Assembly (NCBI GenBank): GCA_013396525.1
Contig: VWYX01000384.1
Coordinates: forward strand, 186,001 to 250,000
Source: Chaetorhynchus papuensis
Lineage: Eukaryota; Chordata; Aves; Passeriformes; Rhipiduridae
Reading direction: 5' to 3'
Length of the DNA stretch: 64,000 bases
The translations under genes were made by a program, and so were the position numbers. The notes under the pieces are model-generated. The model searched no databases. It was given only the letters and a program-made list of their open reading frames with translations, and was not told where the DNA came from. Positions 1 to 12,190 of the stretch are shown here, piece by piece. Position 1 is the stretch's first letter, and every line of letters begins with the position of its first letter.

Positions 1-604
1 GCATTAATAGAAAGTATTCCTTCCCCAGTTAACATCATTACAAACACAGTGAGATTGCCAGGTATACTGCTTAAAGCCAAAAAGTTCTCATCTAAATCAC
101 CTCATTTTCATTACATTTCTGCTTGTTGATAGGCTTTGTTGAAAAAGTCTTTTCATACCTTGAAAGGAAGAAGTTGTAGCAGAGTTCAGAAACAGCTTAT
201 AAATAAGATACTGAAGTGCCTAGGCCCTCGCAAAACTGAGGTATTAAAGCAAAGTTCAGTGAGTGAAAAAATTCAGTTTTGTCAAAAAAAAAACCCTAAA
301 AAATTGCAAAATCTCTTCTTTCCATATGGTTTAACAGATCTTGTATCCAGACATGCTCAAAATGTGTCAAGAATTACTATTGTGGGCATATTATACAACT
401 TGGCTGTTTTATGTTTAACCCCAAGAGAAGAGAGAAAGACTCTCTGAGGATGAGAAGTGAATAAGAGCTTCACATTCTTTTGAGGTACACCAACCTGAGG
501 TCAGAAGACATCTGAGAATGTTCACACACACGCACAGAGCCTGCCCCAAAATTACTACTTTGCAAAGTCCAGCTGCCATGTTAGAAAATACCACGATGAG
601 AACT
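1..604. other. Unannotated AT-rich DNA
   Basis: I see no gene, RNA or recognisable repeat here. A 103-codon open frame at 136-447 is lysine-rich, has no recognisable domain and looks like chance. Confidence 0.5.
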
Positions 605-815
605 GAATTTCTTGTGCAGCCCTCCTAGCTGCTTTTGGAAAATGTGTGTGTTAGGGAGACCAGAACCCCTCTGTAGCACTTTGGAGTCCTCACAAAGAAT
701 TACGATTTACTTTTTGACCTGTGCAGAGACCTTTGCACCACACTTGGTGCGTGCAATAAAGATCTCCTCAGCTCTTGCCGCATCCTGTCCCAGGTTCTCA
801 CAGCAAAGACAGTTA
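605..815 (+). mobile_element. Possible 3' part of an endogenous retroviral LTR
   Basis: The block contains an AATAAA polyadenylation motif at 755-760. A T/C-rich stretch with a CpG follows and ends in TTCTCACA, an arrangement typical of the end of a retroviral LTR (R-U5). I could not find an opposite LTR end, a primer-binding site or a target-site duplication. It could equally be unrelated sequence with a chance AATAAA. No viral coding sequence is visible around it. Confidence 0.22.
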
Positions 816-3800
816 AACACAGTATGACATTTCACAGAAGTGTGGTGCAGTTCTTCCTCAACTCCTAACATGCTGTCCGCTGAAATGATGAACTTCCCAC
901 GCCTACCCCAAAATCCACTGACAGGAATTCTTTTTGAGAAATATTTGTACCACCTCCTCCATCCTATTCTTGTCTTCAGACGTGGTGTGGAACAGGCTAG
1001 ACTTGCCTGTTTCACTCTGCAGCTCAGCATCTACAGTGTCTGCCTCCAATGACTCTGAGACACCCTAATTAAACTTACATAAGTGTCTTCAGGATAATTT
1101 TACCAGAGTTTCACAGCTTCTCAGTTGCAGTTTCTGTTGTGCCTACAGCACAGCGCAAATAAACCCGGCACCATGCGAGCTTTGTTCCAGCTGCAGCTCT
1201 CTGGATCTGCTTAGGAGCCAGGGAAGTAGATATCAAACTAGATATCACCTAAAATCCACTGGGCTTCCCACTGCTGCAGCACCAGCTCTTTGCAGAAGCA
1301 CTGGCTAGTCAAAACTTGCTTGGATATAACTATTGTGAAATTCTAGAGCTGTGGATAACACAAAGAGCTTTGGTAGGCTTTTCCTGTGACTGCAACAGGG
1401 GCACTTTGACATGACAGTATAATGTCACTGTCTGATCCACATAATCTATCCCAGCCTAATGCTGCTTTTAATCTTCAGTCATCATGCAAATGGGTAGTGA
1501 CAAAATTCGTCAATATAACGGGTCTTGCTACTGAGACTACAGAAGGTCAATCACCTTGGGTCTAATATTTTTTTCTGCATTACTTTGGATATAATATATA
1601 ATAAATAACAATATAAAGAATACTTTATAATAATTTGCAAATGGATTCCCATAGACTCAAGATTATCGATCACTAGAGCAATCCTGCCCTCAGAGGCAAG
1701 TGAGTAAAGATCATGCAACCCATCCTTTCTGCTGCATCCAGTTCAGGGCTACCTGTCAAGTTTTCTGGGCTACCTTAGCTCTGCCCATTTGCAGGCAATC
1801 AAAAATAGCACAGCATTGTGTCAATTTTTAAACCAAGGGGCTAAACTAACTGAGTGTACGCTGTGGGGTCTGGTATGTCAAGCATTAACCATTATTTTAC
1901 ATTCTTCATGTTCTCCCATTTAATAATTTCCCACCACACTAAGGCATGTTATCTTACATTTAGTGCCTGCTCTAATGTGGGAAATTAAGGAGTTCTGGAC
2001 AGGTTATGGATAGAGCAATGGCTGTGTCTGAATGGGTGTGACAAGCACATAAAGATCTTGAAGAAAGATTTGTGGGTACCAGCTTAATGGCCTGTCCATT
2101 CATTTAGATTAAGCTCTGAAATTTGACCTATTGGCCTTAAGTGTTGTTTACTCTGGAGAAAGCTTATCCAGAAGTATATGGAGAAAAAACTCACTTATAC
2201 ATAAACTTGTATTGCTGTATTTGCAGATCTGTTTCCATGCCACCAGTATTAAAGCAATCTTTTTATCCAACCAATAATTGCTATGGGAAGAGTTTAGTCT
2301 GTGGCTGGTGCATTTGAATGAAAAGTTATTTTTAACAGTTCAGACCATAGATTTTCTACTGGTTTACCAATTAAAATGCTAATTACCTAAGTGTTTGAGG
2401 ATATCTTATTTAATGCTAACATTTTATAGTATGTTATCCCCAGAGAACTCTGAAAACTGTCGTTAAAGTCCTGGTACTAATTCATAGAGAATCCACTTTT
2501 CTAATCTTCATCTGTTTTATATATTGTTTTATACCACTCTTACACAGGCAGACTTTTACAGCATTTTTCTTTAGGTGATTGCCTGGAATTTGTGTGAGGA
2601 GTAGCAACCAGAGACCCTCGATGTAGCATGCTTGACTGAATTTGGCAGCAGGTTTTTTTTGTTGTTGTTGTACTTTGGTCACAACACTTAATTAAGGAAT
2701 TAAAATCTATCTTGTCTGGATAGTCTAAATTTTTAGACTTTTGTAATTTTTAAATTTTTTCTTTGTTCATCTTGTTCCTACCCTCCTCTTTGGACAAAGC
2801 TGACCATCTGTACTTCAATTTCCATAAAATACAGCCTTTTTTTTTTGAGAATTCTGTCTATTTAAAGAAAAAAGTGCCAAGGGGATATATTATCTCAGCA
2901 AGTCACTGTTTCCAAACCATCACATGTGCAATAGTGCCTCACAGTTCTCTGTATGTTATCAGCCATCCCATGCTTTGTGCCGATTATGATAATGACTAAG
3001 TGATTTTTAAATATTATGACACTTAATTTCTCTAAGAGGTGCTAAAATATAAATATAATGATTCCGAAGGAGACATTGCTTGAGAACAGCCTCTAATAGC
3101 TACAGCTGACAATATCCTGTGACACGTCAATGGAATTTTATGCTATACAAAGCAATTCTCTAAAAAACAGGCAATGAAAATGCAGTTTTGTGGCAGAGGC
3201 AAGCTGCAATATTGTAAGCACGATGTTCACCAGCACATGTAAGGCACGTGTTTGGCTTGCAAGCTGCTCAGATGGGGGCTGTTTCTATCATCAGGTGCTC
3301 ATGATCTGATTTTTGTGACTCTTTTCCCATGTGTTAATTCAATGCCTGCACAAGTGTTGAAGGTATTAAGGCATCTACTTACCTGCTGAATATTTTTGGT
3401 GAAAATTTTGAAAAGCAAATATGTTTCTTTTCAATAATCTTCTGTAAAAGTGCTTGTTAGACATCATCCACTATGCAGGAGTTCTTTTTTATGTCTGTTT
3501 AGATGATAAACTAATGAGGCTGGGAATTACTTTATGTAATTCTTCTAATGCAGGTTTTGAAGATCTGAAAATTTAATCCATTGAAAAAATACCTACTTGA
3601 TTTCTTAAACTAGGATTTCAACTAATGTTATTCAGAGTGACACTACAGAGATAAAAAACAGCTGTGCAGTACTTTTTCAGCTTTTTGCATCGAGTAGAAT
3701 ACAGTAAGAGATGGAAGTTTAAACAGGATCGCTGTAAATGTGATGCTCTATATTTAAGTAGTAATCGTTATTACTAAACCTACTGTTTGAATATGTAACA

Positions 3801-6800
3801 TGACCTAAATATGCCTCTGGAATGTACTTTTAGGAGAGTTTATACAAAACTGCTGTACCATTTTTATGTTAATACAATACTTGGAAGTTTAAGGCTCCAA
3901 ATAATCACTAAAAAACGTAACTTTCTCTTGTAAGTTATCTGCAAGTGAAACACTACTTGAATAGGGATACTTTCATTACATTCTTTATTCTTATCTGCAC
4001 TGAAAAGGTTCACCTAATGGAGCTATTTAAAAGGAGGAGTGGAATATTGTACTGAGTGGTTACTCGACTTTGTAAATTCCTTTGGATGCAATTATAGATG
4101 TAAATACAGGGATAGAGGTGCCTCATGATCTGCTGGTAGAAATAATTTACTTTGAAGTAACCAAAAGGAAAATAAGACCAATAAAGGTTTAACTGTATGA
4201 ATATGTAGCTCCAGAGAGGCAGCGAAAAACTGCACAGGAAAGGGGAGTGTTTGTATTATTCAAATGGCACTAATACAGTTTTTTTTCTAGGATAGACTAT
4301 ACTCACCTTGTTTTCTCTCAGCTTGGTAAAAAGCAGAGCTTGCTACTTTAGGGTTAGACCTAGGGACCTTTTCCTGAAACAAGTTTAGATATGGATGCAG
4401 TGTTTTATCTTTTATTTCTTTAAGAAGAGAAATGTATTCAGCAATACTGAAACATACAAAATACATATTATATGGAAAATAGATCTTTCCAACATATAGT
4501 GGATTCTATTTTAAAATTTGTAACCTTTCATTTAGAAAACATGAATGAAACACCTTTTTATGTGATTTTAAAAGTAATTTAAGAATAACTTTTTTTAATC
4601 CTCGAATCAAAATCTATTTCTGGTTATTTTGAATTGAAAGAATTATCCTCACTAAAACAAAGTATTTTCACAACTGCAGCATTAACCCTCCAGCAATGCA
4701 TGTCTTAAACTCTCAGTGAAACTTCTGGGTTTAGTACCACCACAAGGACAGCAGGTCTCAAGATACACATTCTGGCTGAAAGCTGAACCAGAACTTGGAT
4801 ACTGTGTTTCCCTCAGCTTCCCTCGTCATCTGCTGTTTATTTATTCTTCCTTACTCCTCTTTCTGCTCCTTTCATTTTCCTAATTCCACCTGCTCTTCCC
4901 CACTGCCATTTTCCTCCTTGGCATTCAGATCTCTTGAATTCACTGCTCATTTACACGTTGCTTTGCATTTAGCACATTCTAGGCTGTCAGTAGAAGCTGT
5001 GAGTGCCCAGTCTACATCTTACTGGATGTGAAAAGCCCTGAAAGAGCTTTGGATCATGACTCTGTGAAAAAAACTGTACTGAAACAGCTCCTGGGTAAAT
5101 TAGAATCATAGCGATCTCTGGAGGAACCTCAGCTTCCTAAGTAAACTGCCCCTTAACTTTGACTCATTCGCTACAGCCAAGTCAGTGAAGAAGGTTGACC
5201 AAAGAATATTTTCATCTTGGCACTCTTTTGAAAGCTTCTCAAAGATCACCAGGCTTATTTAAATATTTTGCTTTGTTTTTACGCATTTTAAATTCTGACA
5301 ACCTGTAAGTTGTTCTATTGCAGAATCTTTAACAAATTACTATTTCTGTATAGCAGCTGCAGACAACCCCACTAATTTCTCCTGAGCCTTGGAGACAAAC
5401 CCATGGCCTGCTGAATTTCAAATATTTGAAAAGTAAAAGCAGAAATAAAGTGCTGTCACCTCTTGTTCTACTGATCAACTCTGAGTTACAAGTCATTAGA
5501 AATGTAGAGAATGCAGAAGGGATGTCTGAGCTGCACCACTCTCTGGTCTCATCCTGCCAGTGCTCAGTTGCCATGTTGCAGCTCTCTGCCTTTTTTTTTT
5601 TTTTTTTAATTTAGTGCCTTCTCTCAGTGTGATTTTTAAACCCTAAATCCCGTAGGTCCTAGTTTTCTGTGTCTCACAATATTACTTCTCCTTTAGCTGG
5701 CTCTGGCCTGTGAAATTTCTCAAGGCTCTTTGAACTCTTTAGCAATGTCCTCTAAGGTGTGAGCCGCAGTTTCCAGCAGTGTTGTGTCACCAGCAGCTGA
5801 GCTGAGGGAAGGTGACAGGGGACTGAGACCCTCATGGGTCAGATGCTGCCAGGGGAGGAAGAAAACTTGAAATATAACCATAGCTTAGAAAAATAGACAT
5901 GAAAAATAGGGAAATTAAATGAAAGATATTGTTAGGGCACGGAAAGTAGTGACAAGTTTTCTCCACACTCCTTTTTCCTCAAGTCATTCTTCTCGAATCT
6001 ATACTTGTGTTAATCCACTGATTATAAATATTGCTCAGAACTTAAGAAGCCAGTCCTTACTGGATTTCACAACTGAATAGCATCAATGATATCAGAAAAT
6101 AAGCCTGTAGACTCCACCACAAGACTTACAGATCAGTTTGACAGTAGCTACAATATTTGTACAGGACCTAGCAAAATGCAACTGAGAGCTGTTTGTTTCT
6201 GGCAATCACCATGCAATGAATGAACAATAGAATCAACTTGAAATTTTTGGTAAAAGTATAAAAGCCATTACTTTTAAAGATAAAAGAATATCTGATTTAG
6301 ATGATTGACAGTAGACATCCTGGCAGTACATTCTAGCTTAACACACTGTAATCATGCAGCTATTTTCAATGATAAAACACAGCTTGAAAGTGTCATTATG
6401 GATAAGTTAACTTTTATCACCTTTTTTTCTAAAATCAACTTAGATTACCTAATTTAGTAATGCAGAAAAAGAAATTTAATATTTCTGGCACAGTTTGGTC
6501 TATTGTCCAGGATTTGCTTTATAACCTTGGATAACTAAGATCATGACTAGCACATCAATCTGTTTTAAATTTGGAGCACAAGCATATTTCACAACCATGT
6601 AGAAACTCTGCACAAAACCATCAGAAGTTCTGCAGAAAGCTGAAGTTTGAATATAATTCCCTCTGCTCAGTCATTCCTACTAAGGATTTGGTTTTTTCTG
6701 TGAAAAGAAAATAAATCTCAGAGAGAAGAACTTGAAAGGAGTGGGATGGCATGGGGCACATGGTGGGGGGCAGGAAGAAGAATACAATCCATGTTTTAGC

Positions 6801-6835
6801 CAAAAAGTGTAGTCAGAATAAATATAATCAGTGTG
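816..6835. other. Unannotated AT-rich DNA, no gene seen
   Basis: About 6 kb without a supported gene. A second AATAAA lies at about 1159, in a short CpG-containing patch. A run of 17 T lies at 5591-5607. The open frames here (for example 2482-2682, 4795-5031, 5329-5574) are short, low in complexity or hydrophobic by composition, and resemble no known protein. Confidence 0.5.
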
Positions 6836-6850
6836 TATATATATATATAT
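6836..6850. repeat. Short (TA)n microsatellite
   Basis: About seven and a half perfect TA units, preceded by GTGTG. Such repeats are often polymorphic. Confidence 0.85.
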
Positions 6851-9552
6851 GTATTTAATATTAAGATGGTCTTTTACATGTGTGTAAGAGATTGAAATAC
6901 ATTTTTGGGACACATCACTCAACAGTTCTTGCCTCTAAACACAGCTCCCTATTTGATGGAGTTTGCCAGCTCTGTTGAATAATGCACATATTCATTCAAA
7001 ACACTGAGCAGGCTCCTGGGAAAGAGTTTGTTAGGTTTGTTAACTTTTTGGTTTATTGTTCTGTGCATTTGCTGGCTTTAGTCTGCCATGTGCCAAATGT
7101 CATTCAGAGATTGCTGCATGTTAGTAGTGCATGAAATTTTGCTTGTCTGCAGCTCATATCAGCTTATTGGTCCTGCAAAATGATTGTCATTTCTTGGAGA
7201 GGAAAAGCAGTACATGTAACTGGTAGTCTCTTTTATTCATCTAAAATGCCAGGTCTCTCGAGTCCAGTTATCTCCTCTATTTGGCTACATCTCTGTTTAA
7301 AACTGATTTCTTTTCAATTGCCATAATAAAAAAGTTCTAGCATAATTTACTGAAAATGGCACCTGACAGACTGTGATATCACACAGCCAATTTCAGCATT
7401 GTAGCCTCTTGTCACGAGGGATGAGTGCTCTCCAAACCCAAAATTTAACATGTGTGGTCTGCAGGCTTGTAGTTCCCTCGGCTCGAACAACTCCTGTTCC
7501 GGTGTGTGCCCCACTGTGTCCATGCTCACATCCTAAGGACAAATGCTTGCTGAACTCTGCTAGTCCTGTGTGGGCTTAAATGTGGTGGGACAGATGCACT
7601 TGTGCTGCACTGGTACAGTCACTGGCCATGGCCAGGAGGATTGCTTCTGCACATCTCTGCTTTGGCAAATGACTCATCCCTGGAATGGACTGCACAACAA
7701 GGTGCTTAAATCCAGGAAGCCTGACGGGGGGAGAGAGGCAATCTGTTCCAGTAATGCGAAAGCGAAAAGAACAGATCTGATGATATTCTGCAGATGTCCA
7801 CAGAAAGGGAATGTTTCTCTTGGTGGAACTGTCTAATCTAACAGATGAGGCTGGATGGGGACCAGAAACAAATCATGCTTTGAAAAAGGAGTAATGAATT
7901 GTTGGCATAAACTGTCTTGGGAAGGAGGAAAGGTGAGACTCCACAAAATTAAAAGACTGAATGAGTACTTTTTTTTTCAAAATAATTAAATCTATATTAG
8001 AAAAAAAAAACTAGTTTAAAAATGAAAAATTCTAAGTCTGAAGCAGGAGCTCCTTCAACTTACTGTTAGAAATAAATTGACTTCATTTGTAGAGTCTGCA
8101 TAGCAGTTAAAATGATGCTTACTGAAAATTTTCTTTTCATTTAACTTTATCCTCCCCTCCAAGTGAAAAAAAAGGCCATCTATATGCTGGCTAATGTGAT
8201 GCACTTCCATCACAAAAAGATTTTACACCAGATTTTGTTTATCTTTTCAAACTATATGCCTTAGTACAAGTACAAATTATGAAGTGAATGTAGTAAAAGC
8301 TATGGGTATCTTTGGAAGGAGGTTGCAGTAACTTAGACAAGTTGGTCGAGTCTGGCATAAAAATGTAGGGTTCCCTGATCAGCTTTTTGTTATTCCTCTG
8401 TCAAACCAAGCATGGAATGGCACTGAGCAGGATTGTCATCCTTTAATGAATATCATTCAAGATATTTCATATGCTTATTATCTTCTCAATTCTCTCCATC
8501 ATGGAAAACACTGTTCTATCCCTATTATTACATATTCACAGCTTATTTATCAAACTGAATGAATCTATTATATCAAATCAGAAATGCAACATCTGAGATG
8601 CATGATGATACCTGACATGCTATTTCAAAGTCAAGCATCAAACAGAAGTCCCAAATCTACTTAGTGTATCCAAGAAATTATAGAAGCTTGTTGCCTTCAA
8701 AAAAGTTGTTCCTTTATATGTTCTAAGAAATTCAGTTTTCATTGCTATTTTTCTAATTTCTGACACATCATTCTTTTCATGCTTTAAACCTCCCTCTGAA
8801 GTCATGAAAATTCTTCATTCCAAAAATAGGAGCACATGATAATTATTTTTTGTTATCTAAGTCTTGTTTTGTGTCAAAATGATAAGCCTGCTTTTGTGAT
8901 TGCATTGAAACTTCATTTATCATAGCTCTGCAGCAACAGATGGGAAAGCTGGAAGTGACAAGAGCATGCAATTGTAAAGCCTTGTGCTTGAGATGGGACA
9001 GAGAAAAGATTTTTTTGGTTTTTAAATTAGGAAATGGTGAATAATGAGCACGTAGAATTCTAATCTGTCTAAAACATTTAAGTACAGACAATTGTGTGCT
9101 GCCAGGATTTTTGGCCACTATTTTTACTAACTGCTATTTAATGTGTAAGAAGGGTGACATGGCATTTCGTAGCATGGCTGAGAAGATAATAAAATGCCTG
9201 CTCGAGTTCCTCCACTTCTCCTCTCCCACAGTGAAACAAATAAACAGCAATTTTTTAGGTTGTTTTGTTGATGCAGATATTGCTTTCACTCAAACATTCA
9301 ATAACAAAATCAGTTCAGGTCAGATCAGTGAGAAAGATCACTAGAGCAGCTTTTGATTTTTGATCACTCTATCTGGTTTGTCTCTATACCAAACTATCAG
9401 GGCCCAACACACTGGTTCTCAATTGTAGGAAACATTAAAAAAAAAAAACAAACAATGATTTTTTTCACACAGCTGTGTGTTTTCTTAGTGCAAACTTTTT
9501 TATTTACTAGTTAATTTCACCTGTCCTGCAACAGATATAGAGCATCCATAAC
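6851..9552. other. Unannotated DNA, no gene seen
   Basis: Mostly AT-rich. The part from about 7400 to 7860 is less AT-rich and carries several overlapping short open frames on both strands. None has a recognisable domain or a convincing start context. Confidence 0.5.
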
Positions 9553-9650
9553 CTTCTATTCTATTCTATTCTATTCTATTCTATTCTATTCTATTCTATT
9601 CTATTCTATTCTGTTCCATTCCGTTCCATTCCATTCCATTCCATTCCTCT
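9553..9650. repeat. Compound pentanucleotide array (TTCTA)n-(TTCCA)n
   Basis: From about 9554 to 9612 the sequence is a perfect run of TTCTA units, about eleven copies. It then passes through TTCTG and TTCCG variants into TTCCA units up to about 9648. The change of unit along the array suggests point mutation of a unit followed by local spread of the variant. Flanking DNA is ordinary AT-rich sequence. Confidence 0.95.
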
Positions 9651-11098
9651 CCAATCTTTTAAAATTTTTATTTAGGTACATTAGATTTAATCCCATGGAT
9701 TCACTTCTTCCTCAGGTGTGTTTCTAGTTAGACATACAGAGGCAGAGAACAGATGATCTTGCTTCTTACAAGGTCTTTCCTCTAAGAACTTGTATTAAGA
9801 GAATAATATTTTTGTCCATAATGAAGTGTTGCTCACAGGAAATAAAGTGTCCATTTGTAGCATCCATCTCATGCATCCTTCTATAAAAATGCTGAGACTT
9901 TGGATGTCTCACTGTGTGGCTACAGTGCAAATGCAAAAAGGGTTAGAGAGAGAACACTGTGAGCTGGGATCTTTGAAGGTACCCATGTGTGTGGTAGTCT
10001 GGGAGTGTGAGTGAATGTATTTACAGACAATGCTATAAATTACATATAGTATCTACCATAGATCAGAAATGTACATATATACACACACTGTAGCCATGCA
10101 GTAAATTTCCACTCGCAGGGAAGGACAATACTCACAGTGATCCTTACATCAGTCAGGATCTTGGCTTGCAGATGGCTGGATTTTGTTCTTCATTTCGATT
10201 TGCTGTCAGGTCCGTGCCCAGGAGAGCCCTGCTGCTGCAGGAGGTCCTGCTGGCTTCTGTGGCAGAGAGAGACCCCCCAGCACAGGGCTCAGGGCAGGGT
10301 GAGCATCCAGATGAGCTTTCTGACAGCTAGGACAGGTTCAATACCTGGTAGACACTCTTTTCTCCCTCCTCATCATACACTTCTTTTCAGAACTGATTCT
10401 TTACTTTTTAATGGTCCGTTGTTTTTCTTAAGTTCTAGACAGATCACCTGATTGGGATTCTTTTATTTATGCTGAAAGATCTTAGAAAAAATTCTGTGTC
10501 TGTACTGTTATGAAAAGATTTCCCCTGGCATCCAACGCCAGCCTTTCACAAACACTTCTTTTACTCTGTTGTTCTCAGTCTCAGTAGTCCACAGCAAGGA
10601 ACAGGAGGTTTGGAGGTGTAGCAGTAAACAGGCACCTTCTTTGCATACAGCAGACAAACATAACTGCTGTCTCTATAACTGCAGGTAAAAAAATTACATT
10701 CTCCCTGTGCAAGTAAATTGAATGCCAAGAAGTGTGCATCAGTTGACATGAAGACTCAAAGGACTTTGCCCCAAGACATCTGCAAACTCTGACAAGACAA
10801 CAGAGGTTGGAAATGTCTGCCCGGTCCAAAGACCATACTGAAAATTCACTGATGATGGCAGAATGTGTAACTAGATGGGTAAGTCTTCCCCCTCCCACAC
10901 CTATTCATTTCACAAAACAACAGCAGAAGAGAACAGAGAAAGTGGAAAACTCCAGAGGAAAAAAATAATAAAGACAAAGAAATAGAAGAAGAGACGATTC
11001 CTGTTCTCTATATTGTCAATGGTTTGAGCACAGAGGAGAAAATAATAATTTGGATAAAGGAAAAGAGAGAGTAAACCTCTAAGTCAGTTCCTCAGCAC
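9651..11098. other. Unannotated DNA with one small open frame
   Basis: A locally GC-rich patch at about 10200-10310 includes a 52-codon open frame on the plus strand (ATG at 10172, stop at 10328-10330). The predicted peptide is leucine- and alanine-rich in the middle and acidic at its end. It has no recognisable domain. I do not call it a gene. Confidence 0.4.
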
Positions 11099-11130
11099 TG
11101 ATCAAGTGTGATAGTGATCAAGTGTGATCA
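11099..11130. repeat. 16-bp tandem duplication
   Basis: The 16-mer TGATCAAGTGTGATAG at 11099-11114 is repeated at 11115-11130 with only its last two bases changed. It is probably a replication-slippage duplication. Confidence 0.8.
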
Positions 11131-11442
11131 TTATGCACTTTGATGTTAAGAGTACTTTTCATACCCATCCACACACTCTGCAGAAATCCAAACTGAACCC
11201 AAGTATTCAATACTATCATGGAAGCTATTATCAATAATGTGGCTCTATTCATATAAGAAATTTGGATGCAATTGTCTCTGTATCATTTAAGAAAGGGACT
11301 ATTTTGAAGTGGTTTTAGTGTTGTAAATAGCTGTCAAAACACTTGCTTGTAGTTGACTTTGTACTCTTCCACCATTAATATTTGGTCAAGACTGAGTACA
11401 TTTGATTAAATCTGTGCAATAACTTTCTTCCATTCTCCACAG

Positions 11443-12190
11443 AGAGAACTGGAATGAGTAAATTGAGTGAAGCACTGGGTTTGGACTGTTCAATCAGCTT
11501 CCAAGAAATGGAAAGAATGCAAGAGAAATCAGCACAAGCTGAACATTTCCTTGTGTTATCAGTTCTTCACCAGGCTTTATTTTCAGGCAGGAACAAAATA
11601 CCATTTATCTTGGGTGAACAAAGGCAGCATAAAAATGGTTGGGAGCTTCTACAAGACTCACTCCTGCCTTTGCCCAGCCCAGTACATTTAAGCACATCAC
11701 AAACTGCTGGCAGAGGATCCCATACTGGAGTTCAAACCATAGGCATGGGGCACAGGCCATTTACTGGGCTATGGGAACTGGGAAGCACTGTCTTGATCTA
11801 GACCTTACACCGTGGGTGTAAAATGAGTTATAGTTCCTGATTTATCAGTCAGGTACTGAGGCCATGTCCTTGCTCTGGTAGCAGTAAGGCTTTCCCTGCC
11901 AGCTGGCACACCCCAAGGTGCAGCTGCACCACCTCTGCTCTGCTCGAGGCCTTTTGGCACTTGACTTCCACAGAGGATCGTTCACCCTTCCAGGTGGTGT
12001 CAGCAACCCCCAAGCTACCTTCCTAATGACTGCTGAAGAGGGAAAGGTGATGGATTTCACAGTGAATACTGTGTGTGACAAGAGATGTAATTCAATGGGT
12101 CTCTGGCGACTGCACATCAGTGTGCCATAGTGCTGAATCCTGCTTTTGAACTGATTGTTGTAAAGTAAATAAAACAACCTCTTCTCTTTA
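11443..12190 (+). other. Possible non-coding terminal exon (speculative)
   Basis: A pyrimidine-rich stretch ending in AG at 11441-11442 resembles a 3' splice site. About 730 bp downstream, AATAAA at 12168-12173 is followed by a long T/C-rich tract, which resembles a cleavage and polyadenylation site. The block between them is less AT-rich than its surroundings. The frames inside it, including one of 115 codons at 11454-11801, resemble no known protein. These signals occur by chance often, so this is only a candidate last exon of a lncRNA or UTR. Confidence 0.2.

Noticed and set aside
5101..5170. Possible CR1 end because of AGAATCATAG and GATCTCTGGAGGAACC
   Set aside because: Only two short blocks resemble CR1 and the sequence between and after them does not.
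10172..10330. 52-codon open frame in a GC-rich patch, possible microprotein or exon
   Set aside because: No recognisable similarity, and the apparent splice-like ends (CTGTCAG and CAGGGTGAG) are weak. Kept only as a note.
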